The notes under the pieces are model-generated. The model was not told the origin of the DNA. It saw nothing but the letters and a program-made list of their open reading frames with translations, and searched no databases. Of a DNA stretch of 64,000 nucleotides, positions 23,295 to 32,399 are shown in pieces. Origin of the DNA: Curtobacterium sp. MCPF17_052 (lineage in GTDB: Bacteria > Actinomycetota > Actinomycetes > Actinomycetales > Microbacteriaceae); assembly GCF_003234085.1 (NCBI RefSeq), contig NZ_QKSD01000008.1, positions 124,001 through 188,000 on the forward strand. The letters are read 5' to 3'. The position numbers and the translations under genes were made by a program. Each line of letters begins with the position of its first letter. Within the stretch, counting starts at the first letter, position 1.

Positions 23295-24278
23295 GTGAGT
23301 CACGCAGCGCCGTCTGGGGCGACGGACGTCACGACCGGTCCTCGCTCCGTCGCCGTCGACGCGCTTCGGGTCGCCGGGGTCATCGCGATCGTCGCCGGAC
23401 ACAACTGGGGTGGTCGCGAGTGGGTGAACCCGCTCCTCTACACGTGGCACGTCCCGATCTTCTTCGTGGTCACCGGCTACCTGTGGAAAGCCGGACGGAC
23501 CACGACCTTCGAGATCAAGCGCCGCGCTGAGACGCTGCTGGTCCCCTACGTCGTCTGGATCGTCATCGTCACCGCGATCTGGTTCGCGGTACGGCACGCC
23601 ATCGGGTGGCCGATCACGCACGACCTGGTGTCGGACGTCCTGAAGGGCGGTTGGTACGCGGCGCGGCCGTACTCGGCCTACTGGTTCTTCACTGCGCTCT
23701 TCTTCGCGTGCGTCTTCGTGCGGCTGACGGAGCGTGTGCACGTGCTGCTCCCGTTCTTCGTCGGACTCCTCGGAGTGATGTGGGCCACCGTCGACCCTGC
23801 TTCCGTCGCACATCTGTGGGAGGGAGTCGGGCTCGCGGTGCCAGCGGTGGTCTTCATCGTGGGAGGCCAGATGCTTCGTCGGTACCGAGGAACCGTGACG
23901 AGGCCTCTCGCGACCGGTCTCGTGCTCGCGGGCCCTCTGTTCGTCCTCGGCGCCTGTGGAGTGTTCGAACCGTTGAACATGAAGGGCGCTGCACTCGGGT
24001 CACCTGTTGCGAGCGTCTTCATGGCCCTCGGGATCTCGCTCGGCGGCATCCTGATCGCGGAGGCGCTCGAGCAGTACTTGCCGACGGTGGCTCGGAAGGC
24101 GGTGCTCTTCGTCGCCCAGCTCTCGGTGCCGATCCTGCTCCTGCACACCCTGGTCACGCAGCTCCTGAGCGTGCTCGGGTACCCGGGGACGAAGTGGACC
24201 TTCCTCGTCGCCTACTTCGTACCGTTCGGGATCGCTGCGGTCCTCCGCGCGACTCCCTTGCGACGATTCACGCTCTGA
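23295..24278 (+). CDS. Acyltransferase-3 family membrane protein
   Basis: A 327-residue protein of the OafA/fucose-acetylase type with about ten membrane helices. The N-terminal region VAVDALRVAGVIAIVAGH holds the Arg and the likely catalytic His (about R25 and H36), and LYTWHVPIFFVVTGYLWK follows. Such enzymes usually O-acetylate glycans. GTG 23295 follows GGAGG at 23283-23287, 20 bases after the ATPase gene, so it is probably co-transcribed with the exporter and modifies the exported polymer. It ends tail-to-tail with the next minus-strand gene. Confidence 0.88.
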   Translation: MSHAAPSGATDVTTGPRSVAVDALRVAGVIAIVAGHNWGGREWVNPLLYTWHVPIFFVVTGYLWKAGRTTTFEIKRRAETLLVPYVVWIVIVTAIWFAVRHAIGWPITHDLVSDVLKGGWYAARPYSAYWFFTALFFACVFVRLTERVHVLLPFFVGLLGVMWATVDPASVAHLWEGVGLAVPAVVFIVGGQMLRRYRGTVTRPLATGLVLAGPLFVLGACGVFEPLNMKGAALGSPVASVFMALGISLGGILIAEALEQYLPTVARKAVLFVAQLSVPILLLHTLVTQLLSVLGYPGTKWTFLVAYFVPFGIAAVLRATPLRRFTL

Positions 24279-24302
24279 TCCGCTCCCGTGGGATCGTCGT
24301 CT

Positions 24303-26912
24303 TCAAGGTCGCCGTCGAGCCGCGACCATGGCCGCAACGACTCGCTCGCGATTCCGACCATCGCGTGCCGGGAAGCTGGCGCGCGAACGCTGGAGGTAGA
24401 TGTCGGGCATCTGGAAGGCTCGTTCGGCCACGGCGTCGACTTCGTTCTCCACTTCGGCGATCTCAGCGACGACGGGTCCGTACCCATCGCGATCGTGCCG
24501 GAAGTAACCGCGTCGGCCGACGTGAGTGCCGTCGAAGAACGACGCGGCGTCGAATTGGAAGTAGACCATGGGGATCTCGAGGAGCGCCGCGTCGAAGGCC
24601 ACTGACGTGTAGTCCGTGATGTACATCGCAGTTTCCGCGAGGACATCCTGGACGTTGACGACGCCGAAGTCGAGGACTTCGACGTGCGCGGGGAGCGCGA
24701 AGTCGTCGAGGTACGGGCGCATGTTCGGATGCGGCATGAACGTGATCGTCTTGCCGGTCCTGGCTGCGACGTCTCGAAGTCGGTCGGAACTGAGCAACGC
24801 TGTGAATGCGCGGGCGTACTCACTCGTCATGAACTCGCCGTTCTTCTGGCGCTCGTTCGACCCCTTCACGACCGGACCCAGGAGTCCTTGTCGCCATGTC
24901 GGCTGCACGAGGATCCGCCTGCGGTTCTCCGGGGCGATCGCTGCTCGCTTCTCCAGGAGGATGTCATGACGGGGGAGACCGGCCATGACCACTTCGCGGT
25001 CCGTGAACTTGTACGCGCCAGGACCGGTGATCGCGGCGTACTCGGCAGGGGTCGTCGTCACGAAGACGTCGACGCGCTTGGCATTGAGCCAGCGCGAGAG
25101 GTCGTTGTGGATCACCCCATGCTGCAGGAAGGTGTACGTGAACCGCGGTCGGCCGTACTTCCTCGGTGGCAGTGGATGCACCACGTACTCGTCGATGTGC
25201 GAGGAGGCGAGGTGGGCAGCGTGGGAAACGAGCAGCCGCCAGTCAAGGGACCCGAACTCGATGAGTCGGAAGCCGTCACGCTGGAGCCGCTGCCAGTCGC
25301 GCGAGGTCTTCTTGAGGACGAACCACGCGTTCACCTCAGGGCGATGCTCGCGGACCCAGCGGTACAGGTGCTCCGCGTTGTCGTTGGCATCGGTGTCGCG
25401 GTCCATGAAGACCCAGGCATCGCGGAAACGAGCCTTCGTCCGGGACGACTTGACCGCCCACTCGAAGGAAGCGTCTCTGACCTTCGCGGCCGTGACGCTT
25501 CGACGGAGCTCGCTGAGGCGTCGCCGCACCATCGACCGACGGCTCTCGTCGACGCGGAGAGGATCAGCCATCCGCGCGCGTTGCGCTTCGATGTGCGGGT
25601 GCAGGACGCGGGCTGACAGCGATTCCGGAAGACCGTTCTGTTCCCCGCGAGCGATCTTGAGGCGTCGTCCGTCGATGTCGATGTACGTGAGCCGGCCACG
25701 GGGGAGCCAGACGTGTCGCTGACGCACGAGGACCCTGCCGTAGAAGTCGTAGTCCTGGATCGTCTCGTGAACCGGCCGTGTGTCGACGTCGTCCACCACG
25801 AAGCGCTCGTGGGGCAGCTCGCCCGCGAACCAGTACGAGAACCGGGCCGTCTGCGACGACTCGTCCACGTCGGACAGCACCGCGTAGTGCGAGCGGAACG
25901 GCTCCTCGTCGTAACCGTGCAGCATCGCGAGTCGGGACGCGAAGTCGACGCCGACGAGGTCGTACGTCCTGATGGCGTCTTCGGAGATGAGCGCGAGGAC
26001 CTGCGCTGCGAGCGCGTGGAACTCCGGGAGCACGCTCGTCGGAGCGGAGGCGGAAGGCGACCTCGTCACCCGCTCGTTCTTGAAGTACCACACCAGGTCG
26101 TACAGAACGGTGTTCTCGAGCCAGCGCGGCACGCGGTGCAGTTCTTCCATCGCGGTCCGGAGGACGTCGAGCTCCCCGTACCGTAGGACGTTCGTGTACT
26201 TCTCCGGCTTGTCGTACCCGCTCTGCACGAGGGACGAGCCATCTGCTCGCACTCGGTACAGGTACTTCGACGATGCCATGAGACCGATGTGGTGGGTTCC
26301 GGAACGCAGCAGGTAGGACGCGACGAAGTGCGCGTCCTCGAACGTCGGCCTGATCCGAGGATCGAACTGGGCGTCCTGCGCGAGCAGGAGGTCGCGACGC
26401 ATGAAGGCTGCGTTCACCCCGAGCTGCACCATGGGCTCGACATGCAGGTTGACGACGCGCGAGCCCTTCGCGAAGCGCTTCCGAGAAGGGAGGGTGTCGC
26501 TGATCACGCCGAACTGGTCGAGCTTCATCTGGTGCGCGGCGAGGAGCGCGACTTCGCGACTGCCGTGCAGCTTGATGAACTTGGCCGCTTCTTCGAAGTA
26601 ACGCGGGTCGAGGACGTCGTCAGGGTCGGGGAAGGTCACCCAGTCGGCGAGTTGTTCGGTCAGCGCGCGGTTCCTCGCGCTCGCGACCCCACCGTTCTGC
26701 TTGTGCACCACCGTGACTGGGCCCGGGTGCTGCTCCGCCCATTCGTCGAGCAACTGCCCCGAGGTATCGGTCGATCCGTCGTTGACGAAGACGTACTCGA
26801 CCTGGTCCGCGTCGAGGGTCTGCGCGGTCAATGACGACAGGAAATCGGGAAGGTACGTCGCCACGTTGTAGACGGGGACGATCGCGGTGATCAGTGCGTG
26901 GACCTGAGGCAT
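24303..26912 (-). CDS. GT2 / CDP-glycerol glycerophosphotransferase fusion
   Basis: An 869-residue two-enzyme protein. Residues ~5-230 are a GT2 domain (TAIVPVYNVATYLPDFLSSL, FVNDGSTDTS, the metal motif PDPDD near 95-99). Residues ~230-480 are unassigned. Residues ~485-860 are a TagF/TagB-like glycerophosphotransferase domain: LQHGVIHNDLS near 596-606, PHPNMRPYL near 726, and ITDYTSVAFDAALLEIPMVYF near 765-785. It likely adds both a sugar and a polyol phosphate to a wall polymer. Its codon third positions look less GC-rich than in flanking core genes, as expected for transfer. Confidence 0.88.
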   Translation of the reverse strand: MPQVHALITAIVPVYNVATYLPDFLSSLTAQTLDADQVEYVFVNDGSTDTSGQLLDEWAEQHPGPVTVVHKQNGGVASARNRALTEQLADWVTFPDPDDVLDPRYFEEAAKFIKLHGSREVALLAAHQMKLDQFGVISDTLPSRKRFAKGSRVVNLHVEPMVQLGVNAAFMRRDLLLAQDAQFDPRIRPTFEDAHFVASYLLRSGTHHIGLMASSKYLYRVRADGSSLVQSGYDKPEKYTNVLRYGELDVLRTAMEELHRVPRWLENTVLYDLVWYFKNERVTRSPSASAPTSVLPEFHALAAQVLALISEDAIRTYDLVGVDFASRLAMLHGYDEEPFRSHYAVLSDVDESSQTARFSYWFAGELPHERFVVDDVDTRPVHETIQDYDFYGRVLVRQRHVWLPRGRLTYIDIDGRRLKIARGEQNGLPESLSARVLHPHIEAQRARMADPLRVDESRRSMVRRRLSELRRSVTAAKVRDASFEWAVKSSRTKARFRDAWVFMDRDTDANDNAEHLYRWVREHRPEVNAWFVLKKTSRDWQRLQRDGFRLIEFGSLDWRLLVSHAAHLASSHIDEYVVHPLPPRKYGRPRFTYTFLQHGVIHNDLSRWLNAKRVDVFVTTTPAEYAAITGPGAYKFTDREVVMAGLPRHDILLEKRAAIAPENRRRILVQPTWRQGLLGPVVKGSNERQKNGEFMTSEYARAFTALLSSDRLRDVAARTGKTITFMPHPNMRPYLDDFALPAHVEVLDFGVVNVQDVLAETAMYITDYTSVAFDAALLEIPMVYFQFDAASFFDGTHVGRRGYFRHDRDGYGPVVAEIAEVENEVDAVAERAFQMPDIYLQRSRASFPARDGRNRERVVAAMVAARRRP

Positions 26913-27014
26913 GGATTTCGAGGTTCTCCGGGTTCGAGCAAGGCGAAGCTGTGCGCGCCGTCAGCGACGATAGCAGTCCGTGCTCGCCCTCCCGGACGCC
27001 GTTTCACTGTCCAA

Positions 27015-28625
27015 TCAGGGGACGGCGGGGAGGCGCACGACGGCCTCGATCAGGTTGTGGTCCGAAGGAATGACGCTGCCGCCGGGGTTCCAATGATTGG
27101 TGAACGAGGAACTCCCGCGGAAACCGCGAGTGAGGATGTAATCGATACGGAGACCGTCGAGATTCGCGTCATCGACCTGTCGTGACGGTGGCAGGTAACT
27201 GTTGTACGTGGACTTCGATGTACCGATCCGTTGTTGCGAAGCCGATGCGTCGTAGAAGCCACCGCGGACGAGGGTGGCTTGGGCGCCGTCGGTCTCGTTC
27301 TCCGGATACCGGTGATCATTCAGATCGCCCGCGAACAGGACGGGGATCCGCGTACCGTCCGAAGTTGCCGGATCCACCTTGTCGAGCGCGGCGAGCACCT
27401 GCGCGGAGTTCTTGCCCAACATCGACTTCTTGCCTTCCGAGTACGACGTCGACGGCACCCCGTAATGCGCGGCGACCACGATGACGTGCTTCTTCGGGTC
27501 GTCTCGGCGAACGAGCTCGGCCCAGGGGATCTGGGTGTCCGGAGCGGCTGAAGCGGGGTACGTCCTGTAGTCCTTGACGCCGGCCAGCTGACCGGAACCC
27601 GAAACCGTGAACAGGCTGGGGTCGTAGTAGATCCGAGTACCCGGTTCGGTGACGGGCGACGGCACACCGCTCCGATCGACGAGGCGCAGCCGGGTGAAAC
27701 GGCGTTCCAGATCGAGGTACGCCTGGACCGACTGCGGACCCCCGCTCGGACCGTTGGCCTCCATGACGGCGAAGACATCAGGGTCGACTGCATTCACGAG
27801 TTCCGCGATCACCGGTGCTCGTGTCGCCCACGGAGCGCCGCCGCTCGGCTCACACGTTGCGCACAGGACGTTGTAGCTCGCCACGCGCATCGGCGTCCCC
27901 GCCGGGTCGGGAGCTGTCGGCACCGGCCAGGCCGAGGCCTGGGCGGACTTCCTGACGAAGGTGCCGTCGTAGAAGGTGTTCCGTGCTTGGACTCGCACGA
28001 AGACGGGGTTCGCGTAGGCGACGGAAGTCAGATCCGCCTCTGACGTCGGGACGATGTAACTGAACGTCTTGCTCGTCCCGAACGCCGAGAACCACGGCGA
28101 GTAGTGCTCCTGCCAACGGTCCGGCGTCCGGTTCTCGTTGGGACCTGCAGACCATCGGACGCGGTAGTCACTTGCGTACGGGACCGCGTCGAACTCGACT
28201 CGTACTCCGCCCAGGAGCGGCGTCGCGGTGACGCGCCCGAAGGAAGCGACTGATCGTGGAGTCAACTTCACCGTGAGCGGCTTGGACCACGCACCGAGGC
28301 CTCCCGCATTCCGCCCAGCCACCACGACGTAGTACGGCACCCCGGGCCGCGCGGTCTGGACCGGGATGGAGGTCGACGTCGAGTTGCCGTACGTCGCACC
28401 GACGAAGTGTGAGTCCGTGGACCACTTCGTCGTGTACGACGTCGCACCGGGGGTCTTCGTCCAGCTCACCCGGACGGACTTCGCGGCCCATTGCTGCTCG
28501 CCGGCGACGAGACCAGACACCTGCGACGGCATCGCCGCAGCCTCTGCGCCGTTCGTGCCGCCGACGACGAGCGCGAGCGCGAGCAAACCCGCGGCTGCTG
28601 CTCGCGAGAACGATCGAGACTTCAC
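27015..28625 (-). CDS. Secreted FN3-FN3-endonuclease/exonuclease/phosphatase protein
   Basis: A 536-residue product from GTG 28625, which follows a GGGGA ribosome site; an upstream in-frame start would bury the signal peptide. After a Sec signal (AAAGLLALALVVGGTNGAEAAA) come two fibronectin type III-like domains (about 33-125 and 126-245), then an EEP domain (about 250-536). Motifs are MRVASYNVLC, DVFAVMEANG, VVAAHYGVP, VLFAGDLNDHRYP, LRIDYILTRG and SDHNLIEAVV, the DNase I/sphingomyelinase-fold catalytic set. It may be an extracellular nuclease or phosphodiesterase; the substrate is unknown. Its location inside a glycan cluster is unusual. Confidence 0.85.
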   Translation of the reverse strand: MKSRSFSRAAAAGLLALALVVGGTNGAEAAAMPSQVSGLVAGEQQWAAKSVRVSWTKTPGATSYTTKWSTDSHFVGATYGNSTSTSIPVQTARPGVPYYVVVAGRNAGGLGAWSKPLTVKLTPRSVASFGRVTATPLLGGVRVEFDAVPYASDYRVRWSAGPNENRTPDRWQEHYSPWFSAFGTSKTFSYIVPTSEADLTSVAYANPVFVRVQARNTFYDGTFVRKSAQASAWPVPTAPDPAGTPMRVASYNVLCATCEPSGGAPWATRAPVIAELVNAVDPDVFAVMEANGPSGGPQSVQAYLDLERRFTRLRLVDRSGVPSPVTEPGTRIYYDPSLFTVSGSGQLAGVKDYRTYPASAAPDTQIPWAELVRRDDPKKHVIVVAAHYGVPSTSYSEGKKSMLGKNSAQVLAALDKVDPATSDGTRIPVLFAGDLNDHRYPENETDGAQATLVRGGFYDASASQQRIGTSKSTYNSYLPPSRQVDDANLDGLRIDYILTRGFRGSSSFTNHWNPGGSVIPSDHNLIEAVVRLPAVP

Positions 28626-28652
28626 CGGTGTCCCCTTTCCCCAATTGTCATG

Positions 28653-28658
28653 AGGATA
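28653..28658 (-). promoter_or_regulatory. Candidate -10 box for the FN3-EEP gene
   Basis: On the minus strand TATCCT (28653-28658) lies about 27 bases before GTG 28625 and leaves room for the GGGGA ribosome site. No convincing -35 is seen. The 123-base gap is shared with the divergent GT2 gene. Confidence 0.3.
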
Positions 28659-28733
28659 GACACGTGGTCCCGACCTCGCACGTCCCGAGTTCGAGGGCTG
28701 GGCCGCTCTGCTCGGCGACACCTTCGATGTCGA

Positions 28734-28739
28734 TAGGCT
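28734..28739 (+). promoter_or_regulatory. Candidate leaderless -10 box for the 554-residue GT2 gene
   Basis: TAGGCT lies 9 bases before ATG 28749. No Shine-Dalgarno sequence is present in the gap, so the transcript would start at or very near the initiation codon. No -35 match is evident. Confidence 0.38.
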
Positions 28740-28748
28740 CGCCCGGTC

Positions 28749-30413
28749 ATGAACGAGTTGCTCTCCGTCGTCATCCCGGCCCGAGATTCACGACCGTGGG
28801 TCGGCGAGCTCCTCGAGAGCATCCTCCGTCAAGACGTCGCGGCCCTCGAGGTCGTCGTGGTCGACAACCAGTCCGTGGACGGCACCGCCGAGTTCGTCGC
28901 CCAGGTGGCTTTGAAGGACGACCGCGTCCGACTCATCCGCTCCGACGCGACGACCGCCGCGCAGGCTCGGAATGAAGGGACCGCCGCGGCATCGGGGGCA
29001 TACCTCGTGTTCGCCGATTCCGACGACATCGTCCCGGACGGTGCTTACCGAGCGATGCTGGAGTCCCTCGTGACGAGTGGGTCGGACATGGCCATCGGTG
29101 ATCACCTCAAATTCTCGCCGACCGCGACCTGGAGCCCCACCGCGCGTTGGCGAGCGTTCGATCGGCGACGAACCTCGGTCGTACCGGTCGATGCGGCTGA
29201 ACTCCTCACCGGTCGAGCGTGTTGGAACCGGATGTTCCGGAGATCGTTCTGGGATCGTGTCGAACTCCGATTCCCCGAGATACCGAGCGTCGACGACATC
29301 GCACCGATGACGCGCGCGTTCGTGAATGCGCGGGCCGTTGATGTCGTCCCGGTTCCGGTCTACCTCTACCGAGACCGGAGCGACGGTTCCTCCATCTCGC
29401 AGCAGGCTGACGCGGTCACGACCATCCGGTACCTCCACCAGGAGATCGCGTGTGCACAACTCGTCGCGGCCTGGCCGCGTCTGCGATCACAGCACGCGGT
29501 GATGGTCCTGGACGCCGACGGCTGGGCGCACATCGCGCGCTTCGTGGCTTCGGATCCGGTACCGGCCGACGTGATGTCGGTACGTGCCGCTCTGAGCCGA
29601 CTCCTCGAGCTCATCCCGCTCGACGCGCTGGCGGAGGTCGCGCCGGTTCGGCGGGTCATGTGGGCTCTCGTCCTCCTCGGGGACTGGAACGCCCTGACTG
29701 CCTTCGCTTCCGGGGTCGTCCCCGGCTCTGACGCGCGAGCGCGACTGGACGCGTGGATCTCAGCCCTGGTCGTCATCGACGCTGCAGATCCGTCGCCGAT
29801 CGACGTCGCCGACCTCATGGCGCAGGGGCTGCTTCCGGCACTCGTCAACGGGGCGGAGGACGTCCCCGAGGAGTGGATCGCCGAGGCGCTTCCGGCACTC
29901 CGATCGCTCCCGGTCGCCGGGAGTGAGCCCGGGCTCCGAACGGCGATGGTGGGAGCGATCGAGACCGATGAGCCCGCGGCGGTCCGCGCAGTCTCGGAGC
30001 TGCGTCACGTCGTGCCGCTCGTCGTGCAAACGGCGACCCCGACGGACGGTGGTCTCGAGATCGCCGGCGCGCTGACGACGACCGGCAACGTCCCTGAGTT
30101 GACCCTGGTGCTGCGCTCCGACGCCGAAGTCGTTTCCGTGCCGGTACGCAAGACCGCCGGTGCGTGGAACGCCTCGCTCCACGCCGACGATCTGCATCAG
30201 GGACGCTGGACCGTGTCCGTCACGGCTGGCGGGATCACGGGGACTTTCCCCGTGGTGACCGCGCGCATGGCGCTGCCACCCGTTGCGGAGCACTTCCTCA
30301 TCCAACCGCTCGCGGATCGCAAGAACGGTTGGCGCTTCGTGCTCGACCGACGCGTACCACCCAAGAAGAGCATCGCAGCCGCTCTCGCCCGCTTCCGGCG
30401 TCGGAGCCGCTGA
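28749..30413 (+). CDS. GT2 glycosyltransferase with long C-terminal region
   Basis: A 554-residue protein. The first ~250 residues are a GT-A domain: LLSVVIPARDSRPWVGELLESIL, VVVVDNQSVDGTAEFV, ARNEGTAAASGAYLVFADSDDIV (DxD-type metal motif), and WNRMFRRSFW. The remaining ~300 residues are helical then beta-rich and are not recognised; they could bind acceptor or the membrane face. It belongs to the centre of the island, where base composition looks less extreme than in the flanks. Confidence 0.85.
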   Translation: MNELLSVVIPARDSRPWVGELLESILRQDVAALEVVVVDNQSVDGTAEFVAQVALKDDRVRLIRSDATTAAQARNEGTAAASGAYLVFADSDDIVPDGAYRAMLESLVTSGSDMAIGDHLKFSPTATWSPTARWRAFDRRRTSVVPVDAAELLTGRACWNRMFRRSFWDRVELRFPEIPSVDDIAPMTRAFVNARAVDVVPVPVYLYRDRSDGSSISQQADAVTTIRYLHQEIACAQLVAAWPRLRSQHAVMVLDADGWAHIARFVASDPVPADVMSVRAALSRLLELIPLDALAEVAPVRRVMWALVLLGDWNALTAFASGVVPGSDARARLDAWISALVVIDAADPSPIDVADLMAQGLLPALVNGAEDVPEEWIAEALPALRSLPVAGSEPGLRTAMVGAIETDEPAAVRAVSELRHVVPLVVQTATPTDGGLEIAGALTTTGNVPELTLVLRSDAEVVSVPVRKTAGAWNASLHADDLHQGRWTVSVTAGGITGTFPVVTARMALPPVAEHFLIQPLADRKNGWRFVLDRRVPPKKSIAAALARFRRRSR

Positions 30414-30470
30414 GTCGGGCTCCCGCGGGGATTCCTCGGAGCGTCGGGCGGACTGACGTTCCTCGCGGTC

Positions 30471-30488
30471 GGACTCGACGATGAGTCC
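30471..30488. terminator. Weak inverted repeat downstream of the GT2 gene
   Basis: GGACTC (30471-30476) pairs with GAGTCC (30483-30488), and a second GAGTCC follows at 30494. It lies in the 200-base gap (30414-30613) between two plus-strand genes. The stem is only 6 bases, so terminator function is doubtful; no gene is visible in the gap. Confidence 0.2.
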
Positions 30489-30613
30489 GTGACGAGTCCG
30501 CGACCTCCACGGGGGCCGGTGGTTGCTGGCCGACGACCAACGCGTCCGACCGAGCTCGGCACGCTCATCCGCGGGTTCGTCACAGAAGGCGCTCGTCCGT
30601 CCTGCTCCGCTCC

Positions 30614-31321
30614 GTGCCGCAGACTTGTCGAGTGCGTCATCATCCGCCCCTCGGTCTGGTCGTCATGGTCCTTGTCGCCTTCCTCGTGACGATCGGCCTC
30701 CTCCCCTCAACGCATGGCCTCGACGACGCCACTCCTCGAGCGGCCGAGCCGCACCGGGCAGCCTCGCTCCGTGTCGCGATCGTCGGCGATTCGTTGAGCG
30801 CGGGTCGGTCACGGTTCCTCGGGAACGGCCTGGATGACGAGTCGTGGATGCGCTACGCGGAGGGTGACGGCATCGAGTACGTCGGAGGATGGGCGAAGGC
30901 CGGAGCCACCCCATCGGAGATGGCAGAAGCGGTCCGACCCGTCGGGCCTGTGGACATCCTCGTCGTCCTCGCGGGGACCAACGCGGTCCGCACGGGACGT
31001 TCACTTGCTCAGGAGGCGTCCTCCTACGAACGCATCGTCTCGGTGATCAAGCCGAAACGTGTCCTCATCTCCTCGATACCGCCGTACCGCTGGCACGCAG
31101 CCGCCGCGCTCCTGTACAACGAGGACCTCCGGCACCTCACCCTCGCGCACGGCTGGTCGTGGGTGGATCCGTGGGTGGTCGCGCGCGACGGCGACGACTG
31201 GGCGCCGGGCTTCAGCACGGACGGCACTCATCCTGCCGGACCGGAACAGTACGCCGTGCTCGGGCATGCCATGCGGACGATCGTCCTCGAGACCCGGGGT
31301 CTGCCGTCAGCGGTGGTCTGA
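30614..31321 (+). CDS. SGNH/GDSL-family hydrolase, membrane-anchored or secreted
   Basis: The product is up to 235 residues. An N-terminal hydrophobic segment (LGLVVMVLVAFLVTIGLL) suggests a signal anchor or signal peptide. The SGNH blocks are visible: GDSLSAG with the catalytic Ser, GGWAKAGAT, LAGTNAV, and the DGTHP Asp/His pair. Such enzymes remove or transfer acyl groups on cell-surface glycans, which fits the acyltransferase at 23295-24278. The start is uncertain: GTG 30614 or GTG 30632, neither with a clear ribosome site. The 3' end overlaps the convergent GT4 gene by 15 bases. Confidence 0.82.
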   Translation: MPQTCRVRHHPPLGLVVMVLVAFLVTIGLLPSTHGLDDATPRAAEPHRAASLRVAIVGDSLSAGRSRFLGNGLDDESWMRYAEGDGIEYVGGWAKAGATPSEMAEAVRPVGPVDILVVLAGTNAVRTGRSLAQEASSYERIVSVIKPKRVLISSIPPYRWHAAAALLYNEDLRHLTLAHGWSWVDPWVVARDGDDWAPGFSTDGTHPAGPEQYAVLGHAMRTIVLETRGLPSAVV

Positions 31322-32377
31322 AGTGGTCGAGCTCACGTCGTCGAGCAACTCCGCGTACCGCCTTGACCGTGCGAACGGTGCCAGCCGTTGGCTGAACTCC
31401 GCGGTTCCCTCGGAACTGCCACCGGGCTCACGGATGAACGCAGCCAGCGACCCCGCCGCATCACCCGTGTCGAACCACCGGATCCACCCCTCGTCCCCGA
31501 ACTCCGCCCGCAGGTGCGCCTCGTCCGGCAGCACCGCGGGGACGCCGAACGACGCCGCCAGGTGCAGGCTGCCGGAGTTGAGCACGCGCCGGTAGGGGAA
31601 CACGGCGACGTCCGCTGCGCGGAACCATCGCTGGACGTCGACGTCGTCGACGTGGTCGTGCTCGCGGACGGCGCGCAGGTCGTCGCCGAGGAGCCGGTCG
31701 ATCGCGACCCGATCCTCGTCCGACGTCCGGCCGGCGAGCAGCAGCACGGGGCGCTGGTCGGCGGGCAGGCGTCGGACGGCGTCGACGAGCACGTTGAGGC
31801 CCTTGTAGGGGCGCATCTGCCCGAACGCCAGGACGGCGTGGTCGTCGGGGTCGAGGCCGAACGACGCGCGAGCGTCGTCTCGCGTCATGGAACTCGGGTA
31901 GACCCCCTGGTAGCTCGGGTGCGGGATGTGCACGACTCGAGCCGGGTCGAGCGAGTAGTGCGGTGCCACCGCGGCAGCGGTCGCGGCGTTCATCACGTGC
32001 ACGGCGTCGGCGATCTCGGCCAGGTACCGATCCAGTTCGAGTTCGAGGTCGAGGTGTCGGGCATCGTGGGGCAGGATGTTGTGCACGGTCCAGACCAGCC
32101 TGGTGCCACGGTCGCGCGCCGCGTCGACGGCGGAGCGGAAGCGGTCGAGCCGGACCCGTGCCGCGTCGAGGTCGTCGTCGGCGCGCTGCACGATCGGCGC
32201 GGTCCAGTGCATGTGGAAGACGTCGCCGGCGCCGAGTCGGCCGAGGTGCTGCTCGAGCACCTCCAGCCGGAGGCTCTCGAGGACGTGCCACCTCCGCGCG
32301 CGGGGCGCGAGCAGCATGAGGTTCAGGTAGGGGTTGTCGCGGTAGGCGGGGAACACCGCGAGCTGGCGATCGGACAC
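31307..32377 (-). CDS. GT4-type glycosyltransferase
   Basis: A 356-residue GT-B protein. N-terminal half: DNPYLNLMLLAPRARRWHV, DVFHMHWTAPI and LVWTVHNILPHDA. C-terminal donor half: VLAFGQMRPYKGLNVLVDAV, LLLAGRTSDED, WFRAADVAVFPYRRVLNSGSLHLAASFGVPAVLP. The motif pattern resembles GumK- or mannosyltransferase-like enzymes, but the sugar is not predictable. GTG 32377 has TAGGAT (32384-32389) 6 bases upstream and no ribosome site, so it may have its own leaderless promoter despite lying downstream of other minus-strand genes. Confidence 0.85.
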   Translation of the reverse strand: MSDRQLAVFPAYRDNPYLNLMLLAPRARRWHVLESLRLEVLEQHLGRLGAGDVFHMHWTAPIVQRADDDLDAARVRLDRFRSAVDAARDRGTRLVWTVHNILPHDARHLDLELELDRYLAEIADAVHVMNAATAAAVAPHYSLDPARVVHIPHPSYQGVYPSSMTRDDARASFGLDPDDHAVLAFGQMRPYKGLNVLVDAVRRLPADQRPVLLLAGRTSDEDRVAIDRLLGDDLRAVREHDHVDDVDVQRWFRAADVAVFPYRRVLNSGSLHLAASFGVPAVLPDEAHLRAEFGDEGWIRWFDTGDAAGSLAAFIREPGGSSEGTAEFSQRLAPFARSRRYAELLDDVSSTTSDHR

Positions 32378-32383
32378 CGGCCG

Positions 32384-32389
32384 ATCCTA
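32384..32389 (-). promoter_or_regulatory. Candidate leaderless -10 box for the 356-residue GT4 gene
   Basis: On the minus strand TAGGAT lies 6 bases before GTG 32377, between that start and the stop of the small cysteine-protein gene. No ribosome site is present. No -35 match was found. Confidence 0.38.
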
Positions 32390-32399
32390 CGGGCGACGG

